64,000 nt of DNA from the NCBI RefSeq assembly GCF_900188085.1, contig NZ_FZOU01000001.1, forward strand, positions 620,001-684,000, given 5' to 3'. A program made the position numbers and the translations under genes. Below the pieces are notes generated by a model, which was not told the origin of the DNA, ran no database searches, and worked only from the letters and a program-made list of their open reading frames with translations. The first letter of the stretch is position 1. Every line of letters begins with the position of its first letter. Source of the stretch: Granulicella rosea (lineage in GTDB: Bacteria; Acidobacteriota; Terriglobia; Terriglobales; Acidobacteriaceae). Shown in pieces: positions 41,533 through 51,373 of the stretch.

Positions 41533-43446
41533 ATGATTGGCGCGTCCCGTACTCTTCGCATGATTCTTTCGGGCTCCCTTACCTGCGGAGCTTTGTTCCT
41601 GGCTGGCTGCGGGATTTCGTCCAACCCGTCTCCGCGGCAGGCCGTCTCCGGCATGGCGATTCAGGGCAAGGTGCATGGCGGTCAACAGCCGATCGGCGGC
41701 GCGCATGTCTACATGCTGGCGGCGAACACGATCGGCTACGGCGCGGCGTCGCTCTCGCTGCTCGATCCCGTGGCGACCGGCCTTTCGGACTCCATCGGCG
41801 CGTACGTCCTGACGGATGCGAACGGCAACTTCAACATCACGGGCGACTACACCTGCACGCCCGGCCAGCAGGTCTACCTCTACTCGCTCGGCGGCGATCC
41901 CGGCGCGGGTGTGAACTCCGCCTCCGGCCTGCTGGCGGTCCTCGGCGCCTGCCCTGCCGCCGGCAACTTCCTCGCCGCGACGCCGTTCATCTTCATCAAC
42001 GAGGTCTCGACCGCCGGCGCGGCGCATGCGATCGCCGGCTTTGCAACCGATGCGACGCATGTCTCGAGCTCCGGGACCGCGCTGGGCCTGCAGGGTATCG
42101 CCAATGCGTTCGCCATGGCGGCCAACCTGGTGGATCTGCCCTCCGGCGTGGCGCTGACGGTTACGCCCGATGGCAACGGCTCGGTGAACAACCAGGGTCT
42201 GAATGTGGTCGCCAATATCATCTCGTCATGCGTGAACTCGGCCGGCCCTGCATCCTCGCCCTGCTCGATTCTGTTCGCGAACGCCCTCAGCGGCGGCACG
42301 ACCGGCACGGCGCCGACCGATACCGCGACCGCGATGCTCAACATCGTCCACAATCCCGCCGCGAACATCGCGACGCTCTTCGCGCTGACGCCGGCGGTGG
42401 CGCCGTTCGTTCCGTACTACAGCATCACGCCGGTCGACTATCTCATCGCCATCAGCTATACGGGCGGCGGCGTGAACGGCCCGAACGGCATCGCCATCGA
42501 CGCCGCCGGTGACCTGCTGACGGCGAACTCCGGCACATCCGGCACAGGCGCTTACAGCATCAGCTCGCTCTCGCCTGTCGGCCAGCCGCTCTCGCCGGCC
42601 TCGGGTTACACCACGGCCAATCTCAATGCGCTCGCGGCGCCCATCAGCGTCATCCCTGATATCACCGGCGACGCCATCATCCTGACCTCCACGAGCGTGA
42701 TGGGAATGACCGACTCCGGTTCGTTCCTGTTCTCGGGCAGTGGGCTTACCGGAGGCGGCCTGTTGCTTCCCAAGGCTGTCGCGGTGGACGGACTGAACAA
42801 TATCTGGGTCGCCACCAACAACCTCAACATCGCGGAGTTCAATAGCGCGGGCACGGCTATTTCGGGCATTCTGGGCTTCACCGGCGGCGGCCTCGCCGGA
42901 CTTGCGGCGGATATCGCCATCGACGGCTCGGGCAATGCCTGGATCGCCAACCAGTTCAACTCGATCAGCAAGTTCAACAGCGCCGGCAGCGCCGTCTCTC
43001 CGCTGGGAACGGGCTACACCGGCGGCGGTCTCTCCACGCCGCAGCACATCGCGATCGACAACAGCGGCAATATCTGGGTGACGAACCAGTCCAACAGCGT
43101 GTCGAAGATCTCGAGCTCGGGCGTGGCGTTGTCGCCCAGCACCGGCTTCACGGGCGGCGGCCTCTCAGCGCCCAGAGGCCTGGCGATCGACGGCTCGGGC
43201 AATGTCTGGGTCGCGAACACCGGCGGCGCGATCAGCGAGCTCGACAACTCCGGCAATGCCATCTCCCCGAGCAACGGCTGGATGTACAGCATCTTCACCG
43301 CGGGTACGGATGTGGCGATCGACGGCTCGGGCAACGTGTGGGTGTCGAGCGGCAACGTGATCCAGCAGATCGTCGGCGCCGCGACGCCGGTGGTGACGCC
43401 GCTGGCTTATGCGGTGAAGTACAACCTGCTGGGGTCGCGACCGTAA
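41533..43446 (+). CDS. Beta-propeller (NHL/Vgb-like) lipoprotein
   Basis: The 637-residue protein has a lipoprotein signal ending LFLAGCG, a carboxypeptidase-regulatory-like N-terminal region and a C-terminal propeller. The propeller repeats units such as VAVDGLNNIWVATNN, IAIDGSGNAWIANQ, IAIDNSGNIWVTNQ and LAIDGSGNVWVAN. The interblade phrase FTGGGLS recurs. Such propellers are surface-exposed binding scaffolds. ATG 41533 follows GAGG, and a 42-residue longer frame is rejected. No partner genes are evident. Confidence 0.8.
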   Translation: MIGASRTLRMILSGSLTCGALFLAGCGISSNPSPRQAVSGMAIQGKVHGGQQPIGGAHVYMLAANTIGYGAASLSLLDPVATGLSDSIGAYVLTDANGNFNITGDYTCTPGQQVYLYSLGGDPGAGVNSASGLLAVLGACPAAGNFLAATPFIFINEVSTAGAAHAIAGFATDATHVSSSGTALGLQGIANAFAMAANLVDLPSGVALTVTPDGNGSVNNQGLNVVANIISSCVNSAGPASSPCSILFANALSGGTTGTAPTDTATAMLNIVHNPAANIATLFALTPAVAPFVPYYSITPVDYLIAISYTGGGVNGPNGIAIDAAGDLLTANSGTSGTGAYSISSLSPVGQPLSPASGYTTANLNALAAPISVIPDITGDAIILTSTSVMGMTDSGSFLFSGSGLTGGGLLLPKAVAVDGLNNIWVATNNLNIAEFNSAGTAISGILGFTGGGLAGLAADIAIDGSGNAWIANQFNSISKFNSAGSAVSPLGTGYTGGGLSTPQHIAIDNSGNIWVTNQSNSVSKISSSGVALSPSTGFTGGGLSAPRGLAIDGSGNVWVANTGGAISELDNSGNAISPSNGWMYSIFTAGTDVAIDGSGNVWVSSGNVIQQIVGAATPVVTPLAYAVKYNLLGSRP

Positions 43447-43466
43447 TGCGGTCTAACCCCAAAAGT

Positions 43467-43562
43467 CTGTCATCCTGAGCGCAGCGAAGGATCTGCTTCT
43501 TGTGGCGCCCAAACTCACGGGCGATCCGAGAAGCAGATCCTTCGTTTCACTCAGGATGACAG
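43467..43562. repeat. Dispersed palindrome, family A full copy
   Basis: CTGTCATCCTGAGCGCAGCG mirrors the right end ACTCAGGATGACAG. Inner arms AAGGATCTGCTTCT and AGAAGCAGATCCTT are perfect. It lies between the propeller lipoprotein gene and convergent mutS2. Confidence 0.88.
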
Positions 43563-43603
43563 GACCTTCCAGGGACTACAGGAAGTTCCGGCGGATCGAA
43601 ACA

Positions 43604-46051
43604 TCACTGGCGCAGCTCGACTAATGTCGCTCCCTGTCCGCCTTCGTTGTGGCTAGGTTCGGTGACGTTCGCGACGTGCGGGTGCGACTTCAGCCAGTCG
43701 CGCAGCGTTCGCCGCAGCACGCCCATGCCCGTGCCGTGGACGATGCGGATGCGTGGCAGGCCGGCGAGGAATACCTGATCGAGGTAGCGCTCGACCTCTT
43801 CTCTGGCCTCCTGCGCCGTGCGACCGATGACATTGATCTCGCTTGCGAGGTAGTCCGGGTTCTGGCTGGTCTGGATCGTCACGTTGCCACGGCGGCGCGC
43901 GGCTTCGAGCGGCGTCGCGACCTTCACCGTCTCCACCTCGGCGATGTCCGAGCGCGGAATGCGCATCTTCATCTGGCCGATCGAGACCTCGAAGGTGTTG
44001 GCGTCGATCGCGCGTTCGACCCGCGCCGGCCGGCCCATGCTCTTCAGGTGGACGAGGTCGCCGGGCTTGATCGGCTTCGGCTCCCGGGCCTTTGCGACTG
44101 GGTCGTTGCGGTCGGCGCCGGTGTTGTGCGCGAGCACGGTGGAGTTGAACTGCTCTGAAAATTCGCGCTTGGCGCGTGACATCCGCAACGCAGAGTCGCG
44201 CGCGATCTTGGCCGCCACGGTCTTATCCGCGATCAGCTTCACCGATTCGCGCAACTGCTCGTCGAAGTCTTCGAGCAGGCCGGTGAGCTTGATCTCCAGC
44301 TCCTTCGTGCGGGCCTTCTGCTCGGCGCGGCCTTCGGTTTCGAGCCGCAGCTTCTCTTTTTCCAACTGCTGGGTCTTGTGCTTCAGCATGACGCGCTCGG
44401 CGGTCGCGGCGGAGATCTGCTCGTGCAACTGGTCGAGGAAGGCGCCGATGTCGGCCTGCTGCGAGGTCATCTGGGCGCGCGCGGCGGCGACGATCTCGGG
44501 CTGCATGCCCAGCCGCTCGGCGATGTTCAGGCCGGCCGAGGCGCCGGGCACGCCGAGCCGCAGCTCGTAGGTCGGCGCGAGCGTCTGCTGGTTGAAGCCG
44601 ACGGCGGCGTTCAGCACGCCCGCGTGGCTCGCCGCGTAGACCTTCAGCGACGTAAGGTGCGTCGTGATGCAGGTCCAGGCGCGCAGGTCGAGGAAGTGCT
44701 GTGCGACCGCGACGGCCAGCGCGGCGCCCTCCTCGGGGTCGGTGGCGGAGCCGAGTTCGTCCAGCAGTACGAGCGAGTCCGGCGTGGCGTGGCGCGAGAT
44801 ATGGTCCACGTTGACGACATGCGCGGAGAAGCTCGACAGGTTGCGCTCGATCGACTGCGCGTCGCCGATGTCGGCGAAGATCTGGTGGAAGAGCGGCAGC
44901 ACCGCCTCGTCCGCCGGAACGGGCAGGCCGGCCTGCGCCATCAGGGCGAGCAACCCGGTGGTCTTCAGCCCAACCGTCTTGCCGCCGGTGTTGGGGCCGG
45001 AGATGATGAGCTGGCGCGCGTCCGGCTCCAGCGCGAGGCTGAGCGGCACGGGTCTTGCGCCTTCAGAGCGCATGCGCAGTTCGAGCAGCGGATGCCGCGC
45101 ATACTTCAGCGACAGCCCCGCGCCGAAGCTGGGGCGGGCGCAGTCCAGATCCTGCGCGAAGCGCGCGCGCACCCAGTGCGACTCCACCTCGGCGAGGATG
45201 CAGGCGCCCAGATGCAGCGGCCCGGCATGCTCGGCCAGCGCGCGCGTCATGGCGACGAGGATGCGGTGAATCTCGGCCTGCTCTTCGTCCAGCAGGCGCA
45301 CGAGCTCGTTGTTCTGCTCGATGGTTTCGAGCGGCTCGATAAACACGGTCTGGCCGGAGCCGGACGAGCCATGGATGACGCCCGCGACCTTGCGTTTGAA
45401 CTCGGCCTTGACGGGGATGACGAAGCGCTCGCCGCGGACGGTGATGACGTCCTCCTGCGATGCGCCGTCGTCGCGCAGGCGGCGGGCGGCGCGGCGCAGC
45501 GAGTCTTCGATGGCGCGGTGCTGCCGCTCCATCGCCTTGCGGATGCCGCGCAGCGCGGGGCTGGCGTCGTCCGAGAGGCTGCCGTCGGGCTCAATCTTGC
45601 CGCGCAGCATGCGCAGCAGACCGGCCAGATCGTACTCCAGCAATGGGTCGGTGAGCTTCGAGATGCTCGGGCCCATGGCGCGCTGCGCCTCGGACGGCGA
45701 CAGCAGGTTGCGCCACGCGGCGACGCGCTCGACGACGTTCAGGAGCGAGAGGATCTCGAGCGCTTCGAGCGCCGAACCCTCGACCCGCGCCTTGTCGAGC
45801 AGCGGCGTGGGGTCGAAGAGCCCGTGGAAGTCGAAGCTGCCGCCGCGCGCGAGGAATCCGCGCAGCTCGGCGGTGCGGGACTGCTGGGCATCTATCCAGC
45901 CGAGGTCGGTGGTGGGTTCAAGGGCAAGCGTCCACGCGCGGCCCAGCGGGCTGACGGCGCGGGAGGCGATGTGCTCGCGCAGGCGAGGCCATTCGAGGGC
46001 GATTGCGCTCGATTCGAGCAGTGGAGACGGGATTTCGGGAAGCAGAGGCAC
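43604..46051 (-). CDS. mutS2: MutS2 endonuclease
   Basis: The 815-residue protein has the MutS core and ATPase: Walker A GPNTGGKT (about 351-358), DELGSATDPEEG as Walker B/signature, and the MutS2 coiled insert (TERVMLKHKTQQLEKEKLRL). A C-terminal Smr nuclease domain follows (about 735-815; RIRIVHGTGMGVLRRTLRDW). It is linked to recombination suppression or ribosome-collision rescue rather than mismatch repair. GTG 46051 fits homologue starts, and TTG 46102 is an alternative. Neither has a strong ribosome-binding site. Confidence 0.93.
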   Translation of the reverse strand: MPLLPEIPSPLLESSAIALEWPRLREHIASRAVSPLGRAWTLALEPTTDLGWIDAQQSRTAELRGFLARGGSFDFHGLFDPTPLLDKARVEGSALEALEILSLLNVVERVAAWRNLLSPSEAQRAMGPSISKLTDPLLEYDLAGLLRMLRGKIEPDGSLSDDASPALRGIRKAMERQHRAIEDSLRRAARRLRDDGASQEDVITVRGERFVIPVKAEFKRKVAGVIHGSSGSGQTVFIEPLETIEQNNELVRLLDEEQAEIHRILVAMTRALAEHAGPLHLGACILAEVESHWVRARFAQDLDCARPSFGAGLSLKYARHPLLELRMRSEGARPVPLSLALEPDARQLIISGPNTGGKTVGLKTTGLLALMAQAGLPVPADEAVLPLFHQIFADIGDAQSIERNLSSFSAHVVNVDHISRHATPDSLVLLDELGSATDPEEGAALAVAVAQHFLDLRAWTCITTHLTSLKVYAASHAGVLNAAVGFNQQTLAPTYELRLGVPGASAGLNIAERLGMQPEIVAAARAQMTSQQADIGAFLDQLHEQISAATAERVMLKHKTQQLEKEKLRLETEGRAEQKARTKELEIKLTGLLEDFDEQLRESVKLIADKTVAAKIARDSALRMSRAKREFSEQFNSTVLAHNTGADRNDPVAKAREPKPIKPGDLVHLKSMGRPARVERAIDANTFEVSIGQMKMRIPRSDIAEVETVKVATPLEAARRRGNVTIQTSQNPDYLASEINVIGRTAQEAREEVERYLDQVFLAGLPRIRIVHGTGMGVLRRTLRDWLKSHPHVANVTEPSHNEGGQGATLVELRQ

Positions 46052-46104
46052 AGGTCTATTATCAGGCCTGCCCACCTCATCTCGTCTGATAGGATATTCC
46101 AACG

Positions 46105-46449
46105 ATGAGCGTGATCGACAATACCCGGAAGCTGATGCAAGACCTGATAGCGCCTGAACTCAAGGCTCTTCAGGTCCAGGTCTCTTCCATGGAAAGATCG
46201 ATTCTCAGCTCTCTTGCCGCTTCGGACAAGACGACAAAGGCTCAATTCGAAGCGATGGATGCACGAATGAAGGCTCTGGAAGGGGCGCTGCTCGGGACGA
46301 AAGATGTTCTGGTTGCCCAGACGAAATCGCTCGAAGGCAAGGTCGATTCCAATCATGCGAGCATTTTGCATTCTCTGGATATTGACAAGCGCCTCGAGCA
46401 GTTGGAGCGTCTGCAGCGAGATTCGACCTCGGCCCCTCGTCAGCAGTAA
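46105..46449 (+). CDS. Coiled-coil protein, unknown function
   Basis: A 114-residue hydrophilic protein with heptad-like pattern throughout (LIAPELKALQVQVSSMERSI; EAMDARMKALEGALL). No cysteines, no membrane segment. It starts about 50 bases from the mutS2 start on the opposite strand. The length and helicity suggest a small oligomer. No family recognised. Confidence 0.6.
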   Translation: MSVIDNTRKLMQDLIAPELKALQVQVSSMERSILSSLAASDKTTKAQFEAMDARMKALEGALLGTKDVLVAQTKSLEGKVDSNHASILHSLDIDKRLEQLERLQRDSTSAPRQQ

Positions 46450-46538
46450 GAATCTTCAACCGATCGTCGCCAATCCCGCTCCACGTCGCAAACGCGAGAC
46501 ATGGGGCGCGCCCCTTTTCGTGGAATACTGAAATTCCC

Positions 46539-47921
46539 ATGGAGACGCAAGATCTGTTCGACCGGTTGGCGGCACATCGCTCTTTGAGCGCCGCGCCGCG
46601 CGCGGAGCTGGAGTGGCTGCTTGCGCATGGCGAGTATCGCCGGTACGGGGAAGGCGACCTCACAGCCGCCAAGGGGTCCACGGTGGGTTGGATGCATATC
46701 ATCCTCTCCGGCCGGCTGGCGCTGTTCGTCGATCGCGGCGCCGGGCCGGTCAGGATGGCGGAGTGGGGCGCGGGTGAGGTCACCGGCGCGCTGCCCTACT
46801 CGCGGGTGACGACGATCCCCGGCGATGCGCGGGCCATGGAGCCGCTGGAGGTCTTCGCCATTCCGCGCGAGCATTTTCAGGCGTTGACGCAGGCCTGCTT
46901 CTGCGTCACGTCGAGCCTCGTCCACACCATGCTCGACCGCACGCGGGCGTTCACGGCCGGCGATCTGCAGAATGAGAAGATGATCTCGCTGGGCAAGCTC
47001 TCGGCCGGCCTGGCGCACGAATTGAACAATCCGGCCTCGGCGATCGAGCGCAGCGCGGACGGCCTGCGGGTGCGCTTCGCGGACTTTGAAGAGGCGACGC
47101 GCGCGCTTGCCGCCGCCGCGCTGACGGATCGCCAGTCCGCCGCATTGAAGGCGTTTCGCACGCAGTGCGTCGCGGCGGCTCGACCGGCGCTCGAGCAGTT
47201 GGACCGCGAGGAGGCGATCGCGGCATGGCTCGCAGGCCATGGCGTGGCGGCGGACGACGCGGCGGCGATGGCCGAGACCGAGGTCACCTTCGCATCGCTC
47301 GACCGGCTCGCCGAAGAGCTGTCCGGCCCTGTGCTGGCGGCGGCGCTGCGCTGGGCCGTCGGCGCCTACGTGCTGCGTACGCTTGCGGGCGGCATCCAGG
47401 AGAGCTCGCGGCGCGTCTCGCGGCTGGTGAACGCGGTCAAGGGTTTCACCCACATGGATCAGGCGAACATTCCCGAGTGGGTCGACCTGGGGCCGGCGCT
47501 GCGCAACACCGTGACGGTGCTGTGTTCGAAGGCGCAGGAGCGGGCGGTCGACGTGACGCTTCAGCTCCAGCCCGGACTTCCAAGGGTGCGGGCCTATGCC
47601 GGGGAGCTGAACCAGATCTGGGGCAATCTGCTCGACAACGCGCTCGACGCCGTTCCCCACGGCGGCTTGGTGGAGATGCTGGCCTGCCGCCAGGGCGAAC
47701 GCGTCGTGGTGCGCGTGCGCGATAACGGTCATGGCATTCCCTTGGAGATTCGCGACAAGGTCTACGACCCGTTCTTCACCACGCGACCGCAGGGCCAGGG
47801 CGTCGGGCTGGGGCTGGATATCGCGCGGCGGCTGGTGCGGCACAACGACGGAACGATCGAGTTCGACTCCGCGCCGGGTGTGACGGAGTTCCGCGTCAGC
47901 TTGCCTGTGGCCGAGGGTTAG
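46539..47921 (+). CDS. Histidine kinase with N-terminal cyclic-nucleotide-binding domain
   Basis: The 460-residue cytosolic kinase has a cNMP-binding-like beta barrel (about 15-120). A dimerisation/phosphoacceptor helix follows with LGKLSAGLAHELNNPASAIE (His160), then a long helical linker. The HATPase_c domain carries the N box NLLDNALDAV and G boxes DNGHGIP and GVGLGL. It has no transmembrane segment and no adjacent response regulator, so it is an orphan. It may respond to a nucleotide second messenger. Confidence 0.87.
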   Translation: METQDLFDRLAAHRSLSAAPRAELEWLLAHGEYRRYGEGDLTAAKGSTVGWMHIILSGRLALFVDRGAGPVRMAEWGAGEVTGALPYSRVTTIPGDARAMEPLEVFAIPREHFQALTQACFCVTSSLVHTMLDRTRAFTAGDLQNEKMISLGKLSAGLAHELNNPASAIERSADGLRVRFADFEEATRALAAAALTDRQSAALKAFRTQCVAAARPALEQLDREEAIAAWLAGHGVAADDAAAMAETEVTFASLDRLAEELSGPVLAAALRWAVGAYVLRTLAGGIQESSRRVSRLVNAVKGFTHMDQANIPEWVDLGPALRNTVTVLCSKAQERAVDVTLQLQPGLPRVRAYAGELNQIWGNLLDNALDAVPHGGLVEMLACRQGERVVVRVRDNGHGIPLEIRDKVYDPFFTTRPQGQGVGLGLDIARRLVRHNDGTIEFDSAPGVTEFRVSLPVAEG

Positions 47922-47965
47922 ATTTTGCACGAGATCGCGGACTAAATTAGTCTTAGATTGCTGCG

Positions 47966-48643
47966 ATGACGAATCAACCCGACCAAAACGATGTGGAGCT
48001 GGTGCGCGACTCGGCGATCCGTGGCGTGCAACAGGCCCAGCTTCTCTTCGGCCAGATGCTGCTCGACGGCAAGGTAGTCGAGCGCGACCCGGCGGCGGCG
48101 CTGCACTGGTTCGAGCAGGCCGCGAAGAGCGGCGACCCGATGGCGATGAACATGGTGGGCCGGTGTCTCGACCAGGGCTGGGGCGTCGCGCGCGACGCTG
48201 TGCTGGCCGCGCATTGGTTTCGCAAGGCTGCGGTACGCGGGCTCGACTGGGGCATGTACAACCTCGCGACCCTGTTGTCTCGGGGCGAAGACGGCGTGCC
48301 GCAGGACAACGAGCAGGCGCTCTACTGGCTGCGCCGCGCCGCGGGCATGGAGCATGCGAAGTCGATCAATGTGCTCGGCGGCTTCTACGAGGATGGCTGG
48401 ATCGTCGCGCGCGACCAGCAGGCCGCGGTCGCGCACTACAAGCGCGCGGCGGAGCTGGGCGACTTCCGCGGGCAGTTCCACTATGCGCGCGTCCTCGCCG
48501 AGGCAGGCCATCTCGCGGAGGCGGAGGTCTGGGTCCGCAAGGTGCCGGAGACCGCCACGCCGGCGTTTCTCGAGAAGGCTGCCGCGTTCTTTCTGCGCGC
48601 GCCCCTTCCCGAGGTGCAGGCCTTCGCGAAGTTGTTACTCTGA
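47966..48643 (+). CDS. Sel1-repeat protein
   Basis: The 225-residue protein is built of about five Sel1-like repeats, for example PAAALHWFEQAAKSGDPMAM, AAHWFRKAAVRGLDWGMYNL and QALYWLRRAAGMEHAKSINV. These alpha-solenoids mediate protein contacts. No signal peptide. It follows the kinase by 44 bases and precedes a nucleoside-hydrolase-like gene by 5 bases, so an operon is likely. Confidence 0.82.
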   Translation: MTNQPDQNDVELVRDSAIRGVQQAQLLFGQMLLDGKVVERDPAAALHWFEQAAKSGDPMAMNMVGRCLDQGWGVARDAVLAAHWFRKAAVRGLDWGMYNLATLLSRGEDGVPQDNEQALYWLRRAAGMEHAKSINVLGGFYEDGWIVARDQQAAVAHYKRAAELGDFRGQFHYARVLAEAGHLAEAEVWVRKVPETATPAFLEKAAAFFLRAPLPEVQAFAKLLL

Positions 48644-48648
48644 AAGAC

Positions 48649-49734
48649 ATGCCCCGCATTCATGCCGTTCTCTCCGCCGCTCTCGCCCTGCTGACGCTGC
48701 CTGCCCTGGCCCAGAACCCGCGTCTTGTCCTGATCGATCAGGATGGCTCCGGCCCGGCGGGTTCGAACCAGATGTCGATGATGGTGCTGCTGCAGTCGCC
48801 GAAGGCGAAGGTGCTCGGCATCACCATGGTCAGCGGCAACGCGTGGGAGACCGAAGAGGTGCGGCACACGCTGCGCATGCTGGAGCTGACCGGACACACC
48901 GACGTGCCGGTCGTGCCCGGAGCGGTCTTTCCGCTCATGCGCACCGAGGTGGAGACGAACCTCGAACGCGCGCAGGTCGGCAGCTTTCCCTGGTACGGCG
49001 CATGGGGAGACCTCGCGGCGAAGACCAGTGCGCAGCCGTATCACGGACCGTATGTCCTCCCTCCGCAGGTGGAGGGCGAGCCGTCGCTGAAGCCGCTCGA
49101 CGAGGACGCGGCGCACTTCCTCATCCGGCAGGTGCATGCGCATCCGCATCAGGTGACGATCTACGCGGCTGGGCCGCTGACCAACATCGCGCTCGCGCTC
49201 TCGATCGACCCCGGCTTTGCCGAGCTGACGCAGGGCATCGTCATCATGGGCGGCAGCCTGGCGCCGCAGACCAGCGACCCCGAGTTCGCGACGCACCCCA
49301 GGCACGAGTTCAACTTCTGGTTCGACCCCGAGGCCGCGCACATCGCGCTGCGTGCGCCATGGCCGCGCATCGATCTCACCACCGTCGATATCTCGGTGAA
49401 GACGCAGTTTACCCAGGCGATGCTCGACGAGCTGAAGGCCGCGAAGACGCCCTCCGCGCGGTATCTGGCGAAGTACACGCACGAGCTTTACTACCTGTGG
49501 GACGAGCTCGAAGCCGCCGCGTGGCTCGACCCGTCGATCATCACGAAGGAGCAGGTGCTCTACGTCGACGTGGACACCAACCACGGGCCGAACTACGGCG
49601 ACACGCTGACGTGGACGGCGGAGAACAAGCCGAAGTTCACGCTGCAGCCCGTGCATGTGCAGATGGACCTCGACCTGCCGCGCTTCAACCGGATGTTCGT
49701 GGATCTGATGAAGGCCGGGCCGGGGGCGAAGTAA
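48649..49734 (+). CDS. Exported nucleoside-hydrolase-like protein
   Basis: The 361-residue protein has a signal peptide (AVLSAALALLTLPALAQ) and the IUNH fold, with GITMVSGNAWETEE, IYAAGPLTNIALAL and HEFNFWFDPEAAH. The calcium-binding aspartate cluster, normally DxDxxxDD, reads DQDGSGPAGSNQ, so the last acidic ligands are replaced. Activity is therefore uncertain. Canonical members cleave ribonucleosides. Its 3' end overlaps the convergent NTF2-like gene by 50 bases. Confidence 0.8.
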   Translation: MPRIHAVLSAALALLTLPALAQNPRLVLIDQDGSGPAGSNQMSMMVLLQSPKAKVLGITMVSGNAWETEEVRHTLRMLELTGHTDVPVVPGAVFPLMRTEVETNLERAQVGSFPWYGAWGDLAAKTSAQPYHGPYVLPPQVEGEPSLKPLDEDAAHFLIRQVHAHPHQVTIYAAGPLTNIALALSIDPGFAELTQGIVIMGGSLAPQTSDPEFATHPRHEFNFWFDPEAAHIALRAPWPRIDLTTVDISVKTQFTQAMLDELKAAKTPSARYLAKYTHELYYLWDELEAAAWLDPSIITKEQVLYVDVDTNHGPNYGDTLTWTAENKPKFTLQPVHVQMDLDLPRFNRMFVDLMKAGPGAK

Positions 49735-50110
49735 TCGGCTGCACCCACTGGCTTCGCCATGCGGGCGCCTCGAAGGGTTCGGCGAAGTATTGCGTCTCAT
49801 GGGCGACCTTGCCGTCGCGGAACTCCATGATGCTGACGGTATGCGCGGGCCGGCCCTGGTAGAGGATGACGTACTCCGTAATCCAGAGATCGCCGCTGCC
49901 GAGAATCCGTTTCACCTCGAAGCCCGACGGCCGGCCGGGATGGTGGCTCCGCAGAGCCTGCAGGTTCTTCCGCCCGGCGATGCGCTCGCCCGACTGCGGG
50001 TAGTCGCAGATGGCGTCGTCCCTGTAGATGTCGTGCTCGGCCTCCGCATCGCCGGCCGCGGAGGCGCGCCAGTGCGCGTTCAGGGCTTCGCGTATCTCTT
50101 CGTCTCGCAT
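49685..50110 (-). CDS. NTF2/SnoaL-like protein
   Basis: The 141-residue protein has the cone-shaped NTF2 fold pattern: an N-terminal helix (IREALNAHWRASAAGDAEAE), DAICDYPQSGERIAGRKNLQ, and later strands ITEYVILYQGR, SIMEFRDGKVAHETQYFAEP. The fold hosts small isomerases or hydrolases. GGGAG lies before the ATG, and a 14-residue longer reading is rejected. Its last 50 bases overlap the end of the convergent hydrolase gene. Confidence 0.78.
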   Translation of the reverse strand: MRDEEIREALNAHWRASAAGDAEAEHDIYRDDAICDYPQSGERIAGRKNLQALRSHHPGRPSGFEVKRILGSGDLWITEYVILYQGRPAHTVSIMEFRDGKVAHETQYFAEPFEAPAWRSQWVQPITSPPARPSSDPRTSG

Positions 50111-50133
50111 GCTTCGCTCCCTTTCGTTGACGC

Positions 50134-50529
50134 CTAACGATCGATCTCCCACGGCTTGAGTCGATGTTCGAAGCGGTCCATGTCGACCCGCTTGCCGCTG
50201 AAGGTTACGCCTTCGAGCTTCAGACGCGCCTGTTGTTCGAGCGCGGCGTCGTCCCGCAGCTTGATCTCGCCGCCGGCGCCCAGCACGCGATGCCAGGGCA
50301 GTCGATCGGCGGGGTCGACGCGCAGCAGCCGGGCGACGGCGCGGTGATAGCGCGGATAGCCCGCCGCCGCCGCCACCGCGCCGTAAGTGCTCACCTTGCC
50401 GGGCGGGATGGACAGGATCATGTGCCGAAAGGCGATGTCCCGCTGGTCGTTTGGCCGCAGGGCGTCGCGCAGCAGCTTCCGCTTGCCCTGTTCAAACTCG
50501 AACTGCGTCGGCGCCGGTCTCTTCGTCAA
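50134..50529 (-). CDS. Alkyltransferase-like protein (ATL)
   Basis: The 131-residue protein has the MGMT DNA-binding domain (IPPGKVSTYGAVAAAAGYPR, then RAVARLL as the arginine-finger region). The active-site PCHR is PWHR (about 78-81), with tryptophan replacing the alkyl-accepting cysteine. This is the defining change of ATL proteins, which bind O6-alkylguanine and hand it to nucleotide excision repair. It is probably co-transcribed with panC and the NTF2-like gene. Confidence 0.9.
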   Translation of the reverse strand: MTKRPAPTQFEFEQGKRKLLRDALRPNDQRDIAFRHMILSIPPGKVSTYGAVAAAAGYPRYHRAVARLLRVDPADRLPWHRVLGAGGEIKLRDDAALEQQARLKLEGVTFSGKRVDMDRFEHRLKPWEIDR

Positions 50530-50534
50530 GGCTG

Positions 50535-51373
50535 TTACTCCGCCAGCATATTATCGATCAGCCGCGTGCCGCCCACGCGCGCGGCGACGGCGATCAGCGT
50601 TCCCGGCTCGATCTTCGTGACGCGTTCGAGCGTATCGGCGTCGACGGCTTCCAGATACTCGAACGCCACGCCGGGTTCGGCGGCCAGTACGATCAGCCCT
50701 TCGGCCAGCACACGCACCGGCGAGCGTTCGCCTGCCGCGATCGCGGCTTTCATGGCGATCAGCGCGCGCGGCAGGGCCAGCGCCTGCTGCCGCTCGGCCG
50801 CGCTCAGGTAGGCGTTGCGCGAGCTCATCGCCAGACAGTCGGCGTCGCGCACGATGGGGCAGCGAACCAGCTCGGCCTCGAAGTTCAGGTCGCGCATCAT
50901 GCGTGCGAGCACGGCCACCTGCACGGCGTCCTTTTGCCCGAAGTACGCCTTGTCCGGTGCGATGACGTGCAGCAGCTTCGAGACCACCGTCGCCACGCCG
51001 CGAAAGTGGCCGGGGCGGCTGGCGCCGTCGAGCTTCGCGCCCAGTTCGCCGACGTCGACGAAGGTGGCCGCGCCCGCCGGGTACATCTCTTCCGCGGTGG
51101 GCGCGAAGAGCAGCTCGACGCCCGCGGCTTCGAGCATGCGGCAATCCTGCTCGAACTGGCGCGGATACTTGCCGAAGTCCTCGTTCGCGGCGAACTGCAG
51201 CGGGTTGACGAAGATGGAGACGGCGACGGTCTCGCAGTCCTCCCGCGCGCGCCTGACCAGCGAGATGTGTCCCGCATGCAGCGCGCCCATGGTCGGCACA
51301 AGGCCCAGTTCGCCGCGCATCCGCGCCTCGCGGCAGGCGATACGCGCCTCGGCAATCGTGGTCAGAATGCGCA

